Shown one piece after another: positions 13,098 to 26,155 of a stretch of 64,000 nt of DNA (positions are counted from its first letter, which is position 1; every line of letters begins with the position of its first letter). Where the stretch lies: positions 2,389,001 to 2,453,000 of the forward strand of contig SMMW01000521.1 of assembly GCA_004794655.1 (NCBI GenBank). Reading direction: 5' to 3'. The translations under genes and the position numbers were made by a program. This stretch comes from Marisa cornuarietis. Taxonomy: Eukaryota > Mollusca > Gastropoda > Architaenioglossa > Ampullariidae. The notes under the pieces are model-generated. The model had not been told where the DNA came from. It was given only the letters and a program-made list of their open reading frames with translations, and ran no database searches.

Positions 13098-13248
13098 AGA
13101 GTAACCCAGAACATCTCAGAAAACTTCTCTATGCCCAGCTCTGTGAACAGATGTCATATACAGAGAGTAGCTGGAGACGAGATCTGAACCCAACAATGAT
13201 TTACTAAAGTGTTACAAGTGAGTGTTTGAACTACTACACTACAGATAA
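13098..13248 (-). mobile_element. Decayed tRNA-derived SINE (same family as 39475-39708)
   Basis: Shares with 39475-39708, in the same order, the CATATACAGAGAGT block, GAGACGAGATCTGAACC (complement of a B-box-like promoter element), AAGTGAGTGTTTGAAC and CTACTACACTAC (complement of the A-box-like element). The 5' G-rich and TTGTTTATTTAG parts are missing or diverged, so this is an old truncated copy read on the minus strand. Confidence 0.65.
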
Positions 13249-14433
13249 ATCCCTCTGCCGGTGTCTGTCTTTGACCCCGCCTGACTTAACCTTTCAAAAG
13301 ACGTTTCTAGCTGTTACTTGAAACTGTAATTAAGCCCTCAAAGTTTGTGCCGAGTTAAGAAAAGCAAAGAAAGACTGACAGGGAGTGTGAGCAGAGAGAC
13401 AAATGCAAACTGACAAATCTTTCTTTACGAAGGTTACAGAAGAAACACAATTATGCTTTTCTAGATTTAGTCCTTGATTTAAGGAAAGAAAACCGAAACA
13501 CTGATTAACTGTAAAATAAATGCATCTAAGAGGGAAAATTAGAGCATTTACAAAGATCGTTGCTCTAACTTGAGTCAGAGTTTTGTTTATTCATGTAAAT
13601 AGATGTTTACGTTAAATAGTTGTCTATCCCACCAATCAAAAGTTTTAAAATAGATGTTTTTGAAGTGCTGATTGGAAGTGGTAATGTCTGGAGAGAGAAA
13701 AAGCGAAAGACAGAGAGAGCTCGCAGGTATTGTCATGCGCGTGTCGCCTTTAGTCAGCTTGTGTTCGAAAAAATTGTGATATTTTCGTTAAATAATAAAC
13801 ATTAAAAGGAAGTGAATAGTAAGTACAAAATAATGTAAAGACATATAGCCAAATATTTAAATAAAATACGAACGTTACAACATAGAATATTAATAACTTT
13901 GATAGAAATTCCGATCATTTCTTCACGATACTTTTATTTTATGATAAGAACAACATGCCTACACAATTACAACATCATGTCTACCGAGTCAGTCCTTTAC
14001 ACTGTAACATTTTCTTTAAATGTGTCTAACAGTAGGACACTGTAAAGCTTCAAAACTTAAAAGTAGCGAAAGTCTCCTTAACCTTTTTGAATGCGGTAAA
14101 TTCATAACTATCATCTGTAACGAAAATAATAAACAACCATGATTGATAAAAACCAGTCTCTGTACTTCTGGATTATTTTAAAAATCAAATGATGTTTTCA
14201 TTCTTTCCTTTTCAAAAACAATGCTTAATACCCAACTAAATCAAAAAGTATGGCTGAGGAGCTAACTGTTTCATCGACCAACGCAAAATGAATATTTTAA
14301 TTTAAATAATTAATCAATTTAGTATCAAACATAATATGATAATGATTAGAGTAACCTGCTAAGCTATAATTAAATGTTTGGTGTACAGTAGACTGATGGT
14401 GTAATCAGTGAAAGTACAGGAGACAAAGCGGTG
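13249..14433. other. Intergenic, no gene seen
   Basis: AT-rich sequence downstream of the fibrinogen-domain gene. It would contain that gene's 3' UTR, but no polyadenylation site could be assigned with confidence. ORFs here are short and lack any recognisable domain. Confidence 0.5.
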
Positions 14434-17400
14434 TTAGGTTGGCTTGAGTTTCATCTCGCTGAACGTGAAGCTCCTGTCGTCATTATGGGCGTGATTCCAG
14501 TTGATGCCGTCACCACCCTTGACCCCGTCCGCCTTGTATCGGCCGTTGAGGTTAGAGTTGTGACAGTTGTTGTACCACCAGCCGCCGTGATAATCAGCGG
14601 CACAGTTGCCGGAATTTCGGTCGTTGTCTCGGTCATAGGTTGAGAAACTCTGGTCATTGTGATACGACATGCTGTCACCTGTAAATACATACACATGCTT
14701 ATATATATATATAAGCTTCAATAGGGATGAATTGAAAGCACAAAGCCCTAAAAAAACAGATCATCAGTGAAATAAATGGTGCCTAGCAATTATGACTAGT
14801 TATGTCTGTGCTGCTCATCTAACTAAATAAAGACAGTCCTTTTGCGAACATTTACATAATATTCATACCAAAACAGCCTTACAGCGAACATTAATTGTAC
14901 ACATCATAGCTACCAGACTGAGAGAAGCTCATTTTATTACCAAATACCAGGTGTTACAGGCATGTTAATACAGACTTCAAAATCTTTAGATAAAATTCGC
15001 TGTTTTTTGTAAAGAAAAAAAGGGGCTTAAGATAAATTTCTTATTTTTAGATCGCGGAAAACCCGTCTAAGAGATGTTTGATATCACCATTGTGCTTTTA
15101 AGACACAGGTGATTATGAATTGCATAGAATAAAACTTGCATCTGTCTAATATTTGTTTTGTTTAACTACAAGGCCGTTTTGCTTGTGATTACTCTAGGTG
15201 CGGCATAGACTTTGATGATAGAGGTTGGCTGATACTCATAAAGTTTCGTCCTGAGTTGCCTTAGGATACTGTTAACATCATTGGCCGATGATTTTAAGGC
15301 ATCATATTTATAGTTAATCGAGGCATGATGTATGTATTTATTTAATGGTCTACCCGTCGACTGATTATTTTTTTTTTGTTAAGGCCTCAAATCTCTTCAT
15401 TCACTGTACAAAAAGGGTATAGACAACCAAAGCTAAGAAAGCAATTAGTGTAGAAAAGATCCTTTTGCCAAATATAGACAGATCGCATACAGTTTTGTTT
15501 ATTAAGAAAACATTAATTAATTAATTAATTAATACATTTATTGTTCGAAGATGTGTATTTTCTGTTTGTCTATTTCTGTTGACGTATAAATTTACTGCTA
15601 GCTTTGCTGGATCTGACATTTATTGCAAAGTGTGTCAAACACTCAATTATACTAACAAATTCATGGCATTTAAAATTATGTGCACAAACTAATCTCTTGC
15701 ATAGACTTTGCTTTAGAAAGTGACATACAAAGCAAACTGTATTGTTGATGTGATATGTATTATTGCTAAAAATGGCTGTAAGACAGAAGATATATGTGTA
15801 CCCGACGTGAGAAACCCTGCTGTCTTCAGCGTGATTTCGTTGAACACTGTGATGTGGAGATTATTGTAATTGTGCTCACTGCCTGATAACATAAGCTCAG
15901 AGTCACATGATTTGGGAAATGGTATGACACACATGCCATACCTCCTCTCTCTACAAGCAGTCTAGTCAAGACCAATATTGATGCCAATACAAGCCTGAAA
16001 AAACATGTCGAAATCCCCACAAAACGCAAAAAGATTTTTAAAAAAATTCACGGAAAATCACTCTCAATTTTTCGGCCCTAATTTTTACATTTTTTTTTTA
16101 ATGCGACCTCTCACTGACGCTGTTGCAGCAAAGGAAAAGCACGCGGTAGAAATTGCTCTAACTTACGAACTCATCGACACACTTCCACGACCACCCACAC
16201 ACTCACAAATCTAGTGATCAACTCATCCCTTAGCCAGCCAGACAGCCTGCCAGTTAACCTGCAGGCCACAATTACTGTTTAGTTGTGACATACCCGCGTC
16301 ACCCAAGTAGCCGGACACAGTAAGTCTGTAGTTTGTCTCAGGACCACCCACACTGAATGACGAGTACTCAGCATAGTGACGTTCTCCATTCACCTCCACC
16401 AGGTCAACACGCAGTCGGCTTGGTCTCCCTTTGGTCAGTCTGTGAAGCCTTGACAAACCTGAGATAATACATGGCAATTATGTCACGTTAGTAAACAAAT
16501 AAGGCAGTGACATATTTGTCTTTATCTTTAAAATAGATCTCATGAACCACAGATGTCTAGCAGGTCAATTCCTTTATTCGGCTAATTACTTTAAGTAAAA
16601 CGTAAACTTTTGCGATAATTCTGAAATATTTTTAGCAAGAATTCACGAAAAATGTATAGCATCTCTCAGCGCATCACTTTATTAACTTCTTACGAATGTG
16701 TGAATATTACTACTACTTCCACCAATAATAATAAAAATAATAAAACACATTGCCCATGTGGACACGTGATCCAGGCACTGAATACGAAAGACAACAAACA
16801 CACCGACAATCAACCATGCAGAAATAAACCGACAGTCAATCATACATTAGCGTCAGAAACTATACAGAAACGAAAGCATGAGGAAACAGATTTCTTGAAG
16901 AAAAGTTTGAGATGTTGAGAAGCAACATAGTTAAACACAATACCTGATTAGAGCCGATTTTTACATTTAAAAACAAAAGTTGGCGTTATAATTATGCAAA
17001 ATCAAAGAAGATAACTCAAAATAATTCAAGAGATATGTTTAAAATTCTCACCCAGCCAGAACTCCCCAGTGACGTCACCAAACCCGTTTTCACACTCCAC
17101 CCAGTTCCTGTAGAAGTCAAGTGAGCCGTCGCGACGTCTTTGGAAAACCTGACCGACACAAGTTCATGGTTACTAAAATACAGCATATTCGATAGAATGT
17201 GACACCAGTCATAAAGAATCTATCATCATTGATAAAATATATACAGGTTTCATTAGCTGTGATCATAATCATATTTTCAGAGTTTCCCGGTTCTGATAAA
17301 ATATTTGAACGTGTTATAATGGTGACATTTATGTGAGCATAAAGAATTCTCTGGTTCTAATAATTTATGTGTAAAATTACGTGACATGAAGAAGTGATGA

Positions 17401-20400
17401 TCAAACGTTGGGGCACATAGTAAATTGAAGGATTACATGATACACAAATAACATCTTTCAGACTCAAACGTATCGTTCCCGATCATAAATGAAACGATGC
17501 AAAGGATTTGCAAACAACAAAACGGCCTCAGCAGGACACAGTATACCAGCCAGAGATGGACAAAACGCTCGAAAAAAGAAGTGAAAATGTTAGTAATGTC
17601 GTAAGATAGCGAAGAAAAATAGTATTGATGATATGAACTGTCGGTATGTGACCCTGGTATTATTTGTGTCACACTTTTTGTGAGCCGTTTGCAGGAGAGA
17701 CGCTACCTGAATCATATACAGTGACAAACACAAACACATATACCATCCAGCCACCGCCACCAGAGTCCATGTCGCACCACACTGTCAGGGTTTCCTTGTT
17801 GTCTGCCAGCTGAATGGGGTAGACACCAGTTTTACCTCCTTTGTCCTTCCAGTTGAGGCATGACTCTATTTTCATAAAATTACTCCGCTAGTAAGAAATT
17901 GGTATCATTGCGTAACAGAATAACCTAAGTGACGGAAACAAACAGCTCACTCTGTCAGTACTGTAATAATCATTACAAACAGTGGCTGATCGTGCAAAAG
18001 TCAGGGAAAAGACTAAGTACAGGTCATTCAAATTCACCATGTTACAATTTGAAGGATTGGGCGAACACTTCACCACCACTTCCATTAACTGCAGTAAAAG
18101 AGACCGGGTACTATTTACCTACACCTCCTCTCAGTGTACCTGTGATGGAAACGATATACTTGGCGATTCCGGTTAGATAATTGTCCTTTACTTGTACCAA
18201 AGAGCCAGTCTCTGAACTATTACTTACAACTGATATCCCTTTTACTGTGTATAAACGATTGTTTACACGCATTACTAGTAATAGCACAAAATTATTTTTG
18301 ACCACTTCATTAACTTTTCCCGACACAACCAAGAAAAAATAGTTCGAGATAACTGGCAGGAGCACCTGTCCTTTGTCATTTGCCGTGTGTACAGGTGCAC
18401 GTAGTAACGTGTAAACGATTCCATGATGCCTAAGCAATTGCCGTTGCACAGGGATGAAAACTACGCGTTGAATATCTAAATAAAATATAGATGGCTAAGC
18501 TCACGTTGTTTGACCCCTCGACTCTGGTATTTAAATCAGAAACTACTAGTTAATGACTTTGGCGCAAAAGTCAGTATCAATAATAATAAAAAAGCCCATG
18601 AAGGTGCGTGTTCTCAGTGCTTGAGACAGGACATTGAGCAGAATACTGAGGACGGAAATATAAACAATAGTACAGAGCTTAAAAGAGAATCGAGGAACAA
18701 ACAGCAAGGTTGAGAGATTCGTGAATCTGCATAGGAAGACGAGCAGGCAAACGTGTCAATATGCAAAAGAATTAAAACGAAGGGTTGGAAGAGGACGGAC
18801 ATTATGCGGACTGTTGCAAGGTGTAACGTGTCTGCAAATTATGTGTTTTGATTCACGTTTAAAGGATTCGATGGTGGGTAGGTGGCGGATGTAGAAGGGG
18901 AGAGAGTTCCACTGTTTAGTTGAACAATAACAAAAGTCGAGTGACCATATCGTGTTGATTTGGTGAGAGGCATAGCTAGCATACAAAGCGCGGAGTTGTT
19001 TGCCTGGGATGTAGTACGAGAGATTTTCAAAGAAAGAGTCAAGGCAGGAGCCTGCACAGATGTTAAAACACAGCACCGACGGTTTGTACTGATAGGCAGC
19101 CAGAGCAGAAACTGTCACCAATGTCACCAATTAACAAATAACACCAATACATTAAAGATTCGCTGTCGTGGGCTCAGATCTCGTCGCTTAATCTGTGAAC
19201 GCAGAACATATTTCACGCTGCTCTGACATAATAGAGCCTTTGTTGCTGACTCGCCTTAAAACACTAGCCACCCTCTTTTCTTTAATGTCTACGAGTTTTT
19301 GACTTATATTCTTCCTCATTATCTTCACAATCAGTTCGTTTTTTGTAAGTAATAAAGGTCCAGTTAATAAAGACTAAACAAAATTAGTTAGAGAACACGA
19401 ATAAGCAATAAAGGATATTCCTTTAAAGTCAGAAATAATATGTAAATATTGTAATCAATGTTCTCTAGATTTTTTAAAACAGCTAAGCAGAGCATCTTTA
19501 CTGTAAGAAACAGACAAGCTGACGGCATACACATTTTGTGGAAAATCTGAGTACTACTCACAAGTTTAATACATTTTAATTATCTTCTGACATACCTGTA
19601 ACACGACACGTAACCTCGTTTTCACTGAAGTGTGTGCCAAAAGGGCAATGACATCTGCCTGACAAGCATTGGCTGTATGGGTCAGGACAGTCCAGGTTGC
19701 TGCTACACAACAAATTGTGCCACACTGGGTATGAGGCGAAATTCTTTTGGCAGGATCTCTGGTAGTGGGTCCAGCCTTTACCCGTCTTAGGATACCACCC
19801 TAAGGGAAACTCGCGCGAGGTGACGTCATGAAGCACACAAAGCCCTCGTATGGCTGCCACAGGAGGTAGAAAATGAACCATAACAGAACGTGAGACAAAT
19901 ATTTTGAAGAAGACTATAAGAGAGTTATCTTAACATTTCTGAAAGCGTTAGTCTATTACTCAAGGGCTTTAACAAAACGAGTGGAATGTATTTTTAATTC
20001 AACTTTCATGTTCCTGGAAACATGCCTATAATTAAGACACTAATTTTACAATGATTATGAAGCTGGTTAGTTTCTCCATTCGTGTTTTGAAGCCCCAATT
20101 TTGCCAGTCCTGGAGTCCTGATGCTAGAGTTTTGTATGTGTCTGTTTCTCAGTGTTCGAAGCTCAAGAAGTCTGTGAGCTTATCTTTAATTTTCGGTCAG
20201 AATACATTTGTCCCACTAATTACAGTGAAATTTTGCACTGCATATTCTTCTCCTGAGCACGAGATAATCGTAGATAATCAGTTTCCAAGCCTAATTTATA
20301 TTTACAGATTTTTGGAAATGAGCAAATCGAACTGTATGCAAGAAATGCCAAAATAGATAACTGTTAGTCCAAAATTATAGTAGCTTTAAGTGTTTTGTCC

Positions 20401-22521
20401 AAACGAGTAGTGAAACAAAGTGCAGTTCTAAACTTTGAACTGTTTGAGCATCATTCTAGTCAAGTGTTATTAGGCCAAAGGCAAAAAGATTTGTTGGCTG
20501 ATGATTCCGGTATTTTTCTATTTCTTTCTTTCACTCAGTCATCTAAAATAAATCTTCTTATGATCTAGTCTTGTAAGCCTTTAATAAATAAAGATATCTC
20601 TCCTTAGGTAGTGTTAAAGAAGGTTATATGGTTTCCAGTTTTCTTTCTACCCATATCTGACAACCTTTCACCTCACTAGACATTATGACAATACCCATTC
20701 TTTTAAAACAAGTAAGCAACTTTCAAATGCGTTTGCACGCACGATTTTTTTCGTTCATGCAATATCGCATAGTTTGCTTGATCCTAACTAAATATATTCA
20801 GTACCCCTGTCGTAAGGTCGATTTATAACACGTTTAGTAAACTTTGCTTCTGAGCATTTCTATTTTTTTGTAGTACTTAGAACTTAAGACTCTACCAATT
20901 GTAAGAAATTAAATAAAGACGCACAATCTATATATATATATATATAGCTAATAATTAAGACATTTTTTACGTTTTTTACGACCCCATTTATACAACATGC
21001 TATAAATAAACACACACACACACACAGAGTAGCAATATGTAGCAATTCTTCATTAACCAGCATCCTTAGATTTTCAATGTTACTTTAGTATATTTACGCT
21101 TGAAGGATTTTTTCATACAAACCTCTGTAATCAAAGGTGAGGCAGCGTTTATTATTTACACACAGGTTCTTGCAGTCTTCGAGGCACAGTCCATCCCTGG
21201 TCTCAAGATTGTGTCCCCTTATACCACTTTCTGGATACGCCATGAAGGTGTTGTGCAAGTCGGCTGTGCTGCATGCTAATATAAACAACTGTGATCGACA
21301 AATATTTACATAATATTTAAAGTTAAAATAAATAGTTGTGCATTTGACGTATTTAAAACAACACTCAGATTCAAGTGGACAGTGTTTTCTTTAATGCTTT
21401 CTCCTTTTTATTGAATCTGGATAAATGTGGCTATTTGTTTTAAAAAGTTATTTCTTTAGAAAGGCAGAAATCATTCTTATCTTTAACCGAAAACAAAGTT
21501 TATTTTTGATGGACTCATACCACACGATACCATTTTCCACTCACTGGCAGAGCAGGTATAATAAGTTGCTGAGAAGAAAAATCCCGGTCGACAGACACAC
21601 TTGTCCGTGAAGCACAAAGCGTTTTCGTCATCGCAGTCTTTATCAGTCACACAGCTTGCGGTCGTCCAGTTGTTTGACTTGCTAAAGTTGCCAGGGCATT
21701 CAGACTTTCTCCTTTTGAAAATTATTAACATTTTCTTTGAAATCATCATGTATGAAAAACTCCAGCTCCATCACTCTTTAATAAACATAGGTGGAAACCT
21801 GCTTTGCAACTGATAGCAGGAACTAACAAAACTCCTAATGTCAGACTTACAGACATTTTAAACACATATGCAATTGAGATTAGTAAGGTAAACCAGTGAT
21901 TTAAGGGAACAGGGTACAGCTTGAAGAGGTAAAAAGCTTTAAGTACTTAGACGCCACTTTCTCAACGTAAAATATCCGCAACAACAAAAGGGGCAATAGC
22001 TGGACAGGGTCTGGCGCAGTCAAAACATCAGGTTTACTACAAAGTAGAATCTGTAAAGTCCCTCGTAGTAAATACCTTCTTTACAGATGTTAAATGTGGA
22101 CGAGAATACGGGCTTGAGAAGAGTGATAGGGACCTCGCACAGCGAACAAACAACTAATGACTTATCGCCCAAAACTAATGCAGTTGCAATACTTTCTTGA
22201 ATATTAACTTATTGATATTCATAAGACATTTCAATGGTGACTGTGTGCATTTTAATCCCCGTTTAATAGACAACGGAGAAACATCTGTAAAATTCAGATA
22301 GAAGTTTTTTCTTAATAGCTGTCATAGTTGAAACATTATTTAGACGAGTGACAAAAGGGCAAGTATTTGAATTCGTTGCTAATTACTTCAAAAAAGATTG
22401 TTAAATCTTTTGCATGTATTGTGTGACATAAGTCAAGAAGAGCTAACACATCATACCTCTCTGTATTCTGTGTCAGTAGACAAGGAGACACGCACAGAAG
22501 AAATAAGAAGAGTCGTAGCAT
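14434..22521 (-). CDS. Secreted fibrinogen-related protein: SP, EGF-like, PAN/apple, EGF-like, novel module, FBG (about 535 aa)
   Basis: Nine exons: 22457-22521, 21545-21711, 21123-21275, 19596-19853, 18140-18475, 17744-17865, 17052-17148, 16294-16458, 14434-14678. All phases agree and the chain closes at 536 codons. Signal peptide [19 protein letters not shown]-like 22-77 ([19 protein letters not shown]); PAN/apple 78 to about 163 ([19 protein letters not shown], then GLCVLHD across the intron); EGF-like to 214 ([14 protein letters not shown]). A 112-residue unrecognised module follows, then a complete FBG domain 327-535 with [33 protein letters not shown] (calcium-site type), [15 protein letters not shown] and a final [10 protein letters not shown]. 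Expected role: secreted carbohydrate- or acetyl-group-binding lectin. The signal-peptide, PAN and novel exon assignments rest on phase and splice sites without transcript data. Confidence 0.82.
18140..18475 (-). CDS. Unrecognised 112-residue module exon of the fibrinogen-related gene
   Basis: This exon is open across 336 nt, phase 1 on both sides. It follows a T-rich acceptor (...TATTTTATTTAG) and ends at a CACAG|GTACAC donor, so it can be included or skipped without breaking frame between EGF2 and FBG. The peptide starts [15 protein letters not shown] and contains [27 protein letters not shown] and [14 protein letters not shown]. The alternating hydrophobic pattern suggests a beta-sandwich, perhaps distantly C1q/TNF-like. 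It has no cysteines, unlike the EGF and PAN parts. I do not recognise the family. It is listed separately because it rests mainly on splice logic. Confidence 0.6.
18800..19130 (-). mobile_element. CR1/L2/Jockey-type LINE 3'-terminal relic in intron of the fibrinogen-related gene
   Basis: The minus-strand reading contains [13 protein letters not shown] and, further on, [20 protein letters not shown]. This is the characteristic end of many non-LTR ORF2 proteins (pattern WNSLPxxIRxxxxxxxFKxxLKxxL). It lies between the EGF2 and novel-module exons. Only the C-terminal part is visible. Confidence 0.65.
20920..21030. repeat. (TA)n and (CA)n microsatellites in intron
   Basis: A short TATATATATATA tract (about 20930-20946) and an ACACACACAC tract (about 21010-21026) lie in the intron between the PAN and EGF2 exons. 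The rest of the 19854-21122 intron shows no recognisable coding sequence. Confidence 0.8.
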
Positions 22522-24950
22522 TTGAATTCACTTGTTAAACACCTGTAACCACGCACAATGCAAATTTTCTTTCATCTTTTTCGTGTATTTCGTTGTTAAG
22601 TTAATACCAATAAGTACAAATTAGTAAATAGGTGCTACTAGCAATAACTGATCAACATCAACATCAATCAACATAGTCTGAGACAGAGAAGAGTCGAAAC
22701 ATCTTAGTGCTATGCCACAGATGCTATAGAGAGTGAAGTGTTTGTGATCCATTTCATGGAATGTCGCAGTAAGATGAAGAAAGGAGAAATAATGTAATAG
22801 GTTAATTTTGTACTGAGCAAGTCTAGGCACTATGAAAAGGACTAGGGCGATAAGGTAATTGGGATGAAAATTTGAACTAGCAAAACATCCAAAGTTGTTT
22901 CTCAATTTCTTTAAAGACAGAACACAAATTAGATACTCAGCATTAGCTGTGTAATACAAATTATGTCGAGAAATAGATTATTTGAAAAGCAGGTTTACAA
23001 AAAAATAAGTTCAATCAAAAACGGAAGAAAGTGTTTTGAGAAATTGAGATTGACAAGATTTGTGGTAAAGGGAAGTAAACCTTTTTTAAGATCAAGTAAA
23101 AATTACAGCTGGTTTGACAAGTGACATGCCTTAAACGAGTACATTTTTGAATCCCAAAGTTTTTTTTAAAGTATCGTGATTTCGAAGGTTTGAGATGGTA
23201 CGATAATTTTCGAGCTTGATGGTGTTAAGAGTGCCCCAAAGACTGTTGATGTCCTCGCTGATACAAATATCACAAGTAGAACAAAAATTAAAAATAAAAC
23301 AAAAAAATTAACAAAGCTAGTTTTTAAATAAATCTATCAATCGAGCGTATTGTAAATCACAAAACTTTTCATTAACTTTATTATAAATAAATAACGAGCT
23401 AGAAAGCTTCCCTCCTAAAACAAATGTTCAGTTATTGTACTTACCGGTACTTAAAAAGTTGAACTGATATCTTCTGACAGACTCCACGGATCGGCTGTCG
23501 TGACAAAGCAGCCACTTAAATATTCTTCGACTAATGGATGATTGTTGATGATAGGATTAGTCGTATATAGCAGACGACCGTTCTTTCCACACCCACCATT
23601 CAAATAACACCTGCTGTTGACAAGGGGTAGAAACAAGAGGATTAACAGAAACAACGGATGACAGCAGCCACACAAATACAAACGTTGTCTGTAAAGTCCT
23701 TTGGATCGATGTTTTGCGATAAAATTGCAGTCTATTTGTTATTTCGACTTTATGTTATCTCAAATCTTTGAAAGACACTGAATACTCGGACCTTCGAACT
23801 GTTTTTATGTTTTCATTCGTGTTTTGATTGGGGGTTTTATTGTCGTCGTATCGTGAGGCTGATCTTGCCAGTGACTTGAAAGCAATTATTCACGCAACAA
23901 AATATGATTTTGCAACTGATAAACTGACAGGATTGACGACGCGTATACTCATATAACGAAGAGAACGTGTCTCGTCACCTTGGAAAGTAGCTTCACAGTT
24001 CATCTGTGTTTTATAAATAATGCGCAATAGCTTCAAATACACCAGCCAGTCTTCTTTTTTTGTTTTGCCATCTTTTTCCTGACTGTCTGTTAATACATTT
24101 TTATATCTGTCATGATCTGGGCTATTACAGCGGGGACGGGGGTACAACTGCCCCTGTGTTTTTACCCCTTTACCACAGGAAAAGGGGAAACTCGTGAATC
24201 ATCAGTTTTTTTTCGAGCCTGACGTGCAGTGTGGGCAGAGCTCTACCCTTTGTCCAAGTACACAGGGGACTGTCGCTATTGCTGTCGCTGTCATTGTGAC
24301 TGTCGTTGTCGTAGTAGCAGCTGTTACCGAGGCTGAGTGCTATTGTTGCTGCTACTGTTAATGCTATGTTTTCCATTGTTGGGACTCTGAACCGTTGTCA
24401 GGAGAGCTTTCTGCTGTGTGCCAAGAGCGTAGCTGTTTCCAAGACTGAGGGTTAAGACTGTTAGAGCTGGTGTGAGAAAGGTGACTTGGGGAACAGCAAG
24501 AAAAAAAAAACACATATTACTTGAAGATTACTTACGTATCATTACATTTGTAATAAACACGTTTATATTAAACTTATTTTGATTTTCACAAAAGTCTGAA
24601 TGCGGTGACGTGGTGTGTCATGGATGCACGAGGAAAAGAAAAGACTTGAATTCTGGCTACCTGCGGAATGTTCATCGGTTGTCGGAGTTGGAATATACAT
24701 AGCTTCGGAAAGGACAATGCCAGGAGCAAAGACTGTTGTGATTGGTTTGTTATTTTTTTTTCTTTTGGAGAGACTGGCTTTGCGGAAGACTGGAGCGAGA
24801 ATTGTGAATTAACATTGGATTCTTGACGGAAAAGGGAACAGAGTTAGGGTGTTTGGACTTGAATTTAGATGGGTTTTTAATTATTATTTCTTCTTTCAAA
24901 TTATGTTTATCTTTAAATTTAACTGTTGTTGTGTTATTGTCTGAAAGTCA
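22522..24950. other. Upstream region of the fibrinogen-related gene, no convincing gene
   Basis: Contains an open minus-strand frame (23451-23681) with a hydrophobic stretch and CYLNGGCGKNGR, but no ATG starts it. It also holds a low-complexity GAC/AGC-rich stretch near 24240-24370. I can assign no function. The promoter of the 14434-22521 gene should lie just above 22521, but I saw no distinctive motif. Confidence 0.4.
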
Positions 24951-24954
24951 CTGT

Positions 24955-25790
24955 AAAGTGCACGTGACAACCATCATAATCCTGTCAAAACCCACAACTT
25001 GTCCACTGGACACTAATCCCATCCCACTACTGGTAGATTGTGTCGACGTCCCACTCCCTGCCCTCACAGAAATAGTAAATGAAAGCGTGTGCTCTGGTAT
25101 TTTTTTCACCTGCATTCAAAACAGCCTTAGTGAAACCCTACCCTTGACATCATCGTGCTAAACAATTACTGCCCAGTCTCAGACTTGCAATTTCTTTCCA
25201 AATTCCTGGAGAAAGTAGTTCTCAAGCAACTTATATCCTTTTTCTGAAAATATGATTTCGCCATCACTCTCTGCTTATCGCCCTTTTTATTGCACTGAGA
25301 CTGCCCTACTTAAGGTGACAAACGACATTTTATCTGATCTGGATACAGGTGACATCTCATTTCACACCATGTTGGACCTGTCTGCTGCCTTTGATACTAT
25401 AGACTCAGTTCTCTTTATGGAATCTCAGCTCCTCACTCAACTGGTTTCAGTCACATCTCTCAGATAGGACTCAGTCAGTTATAGCGAATGGCTGTGTCTC
25501 CACACGTCTCTATTTGCTCAGGAATCCCCCAAGGTTCTATACTTGGTCCTATTATCTTTATCATGTACAAGAAGCCACTTACTACTTTTATTCAATTTTC
25601 CTCTATATCTGATCAATCCTTTGCTGAGGACACTCAGCTGTATACTAGCTGTTCTCTTTCTCAGGCTCACACTGATATCCACAGCATCCAAGATTGTATT
25701 TCTGATATTAAACTTTGAATGACCAACAATAAGTTAAAACTAAATGACAAAAAAACCCCAAAGTTTAGTTTCTCAAAGCGGAGAGCCGAC
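24955..25790 (+). mobile_element. Decayed CR1/L2-like LINE fragment (reverse transcriptase core)
   Basis: The plus-strand frames, interrupted by stops and shifts, contain the finger/palm motifs of a non-LTR reverse transcriptase. These are LDLSAAFDTIDS (palm A, the D in FDTID), SIYS/GIPQGSILGPIIF (motif B, QGSILGP), FAEDTQLY (motif C; the usual ADD is AED here) and NNKLKLNDKKT. An upstream part reads SLSAYRPFYCTETALLKV, the usual SAYRxxHSTETALLK region with substitutions. The element is dead: frame breaks occur between each block. Confidence 0.85.
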
Positions 25791-26023
25791 AATTACAGAA
25801 AGTGCGCTTTAAGTGTGACATTCAGGTCTCTTCGAATAAACTTGTGCTGCTTTCGTTTTCATTGCTTAGGCCACATCTATAAGATCACAGACTTAACTAA
25901 TCTTTCATGAAATCCTAAGTCGGTAGGTCTGCTGGCTTAGAATCAAAGAAACTGTTAGCGGTGCGGCCAGTATTGTGCTATTTTTAGTCAAGAATGCGTT
26001 TAGCACATTTTTACAGACAATAT

Positions 26024-26155
26024 AGAGCAGACAGCATCAAGTATCATGAGGCTAAGGCAGCTCCTCAACAGAGAAATGAAACAAGAAAAACTGTAAAACC
26101 GATTATAAAACCTGAGACCGATAGAACAGGTAAACCAATTCCAGGATTGATAAGA
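26024..26155 (+). pseudogene. Inverted relic of a receptor cytoplasmic-tail exon
   Basis: On the plus strand, opposite to all receptor genes, the peptide reads DSIKYHEAKA, then KPIIKPETDRTGKPIPG. This matches the first tail exon of paralogue 3 (ESVGYHLARA, NPIIKPKPSRTGKPIPG). No acceptor or other receptor exon was found beside it. It is an inverted, isolated fragment left by rearrangement, and untranslated as far as can be seen. Confidence 0.65.

Noticed and set aside
15800..15880. Possible phase-1 exon in the last intron of the fibrinogen-related gene (reads [19 protein letters not shown])
   Set aside because: It has AG/GT-like borders, but FBG exons 3 and 4 already join to a complete fold, and an insert there would disrupt it. 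It may be a relic or chance.
23451..23681. Minus-strand frame with a hydrophobic start and CYLNGGCGKNGR, resembling a secreted cysteine-rich peptide
   Set aside because: The frame opens at TTG, has no ATG, and ends in a stop before the nearby GTAAGT donor. No partner exon was found.
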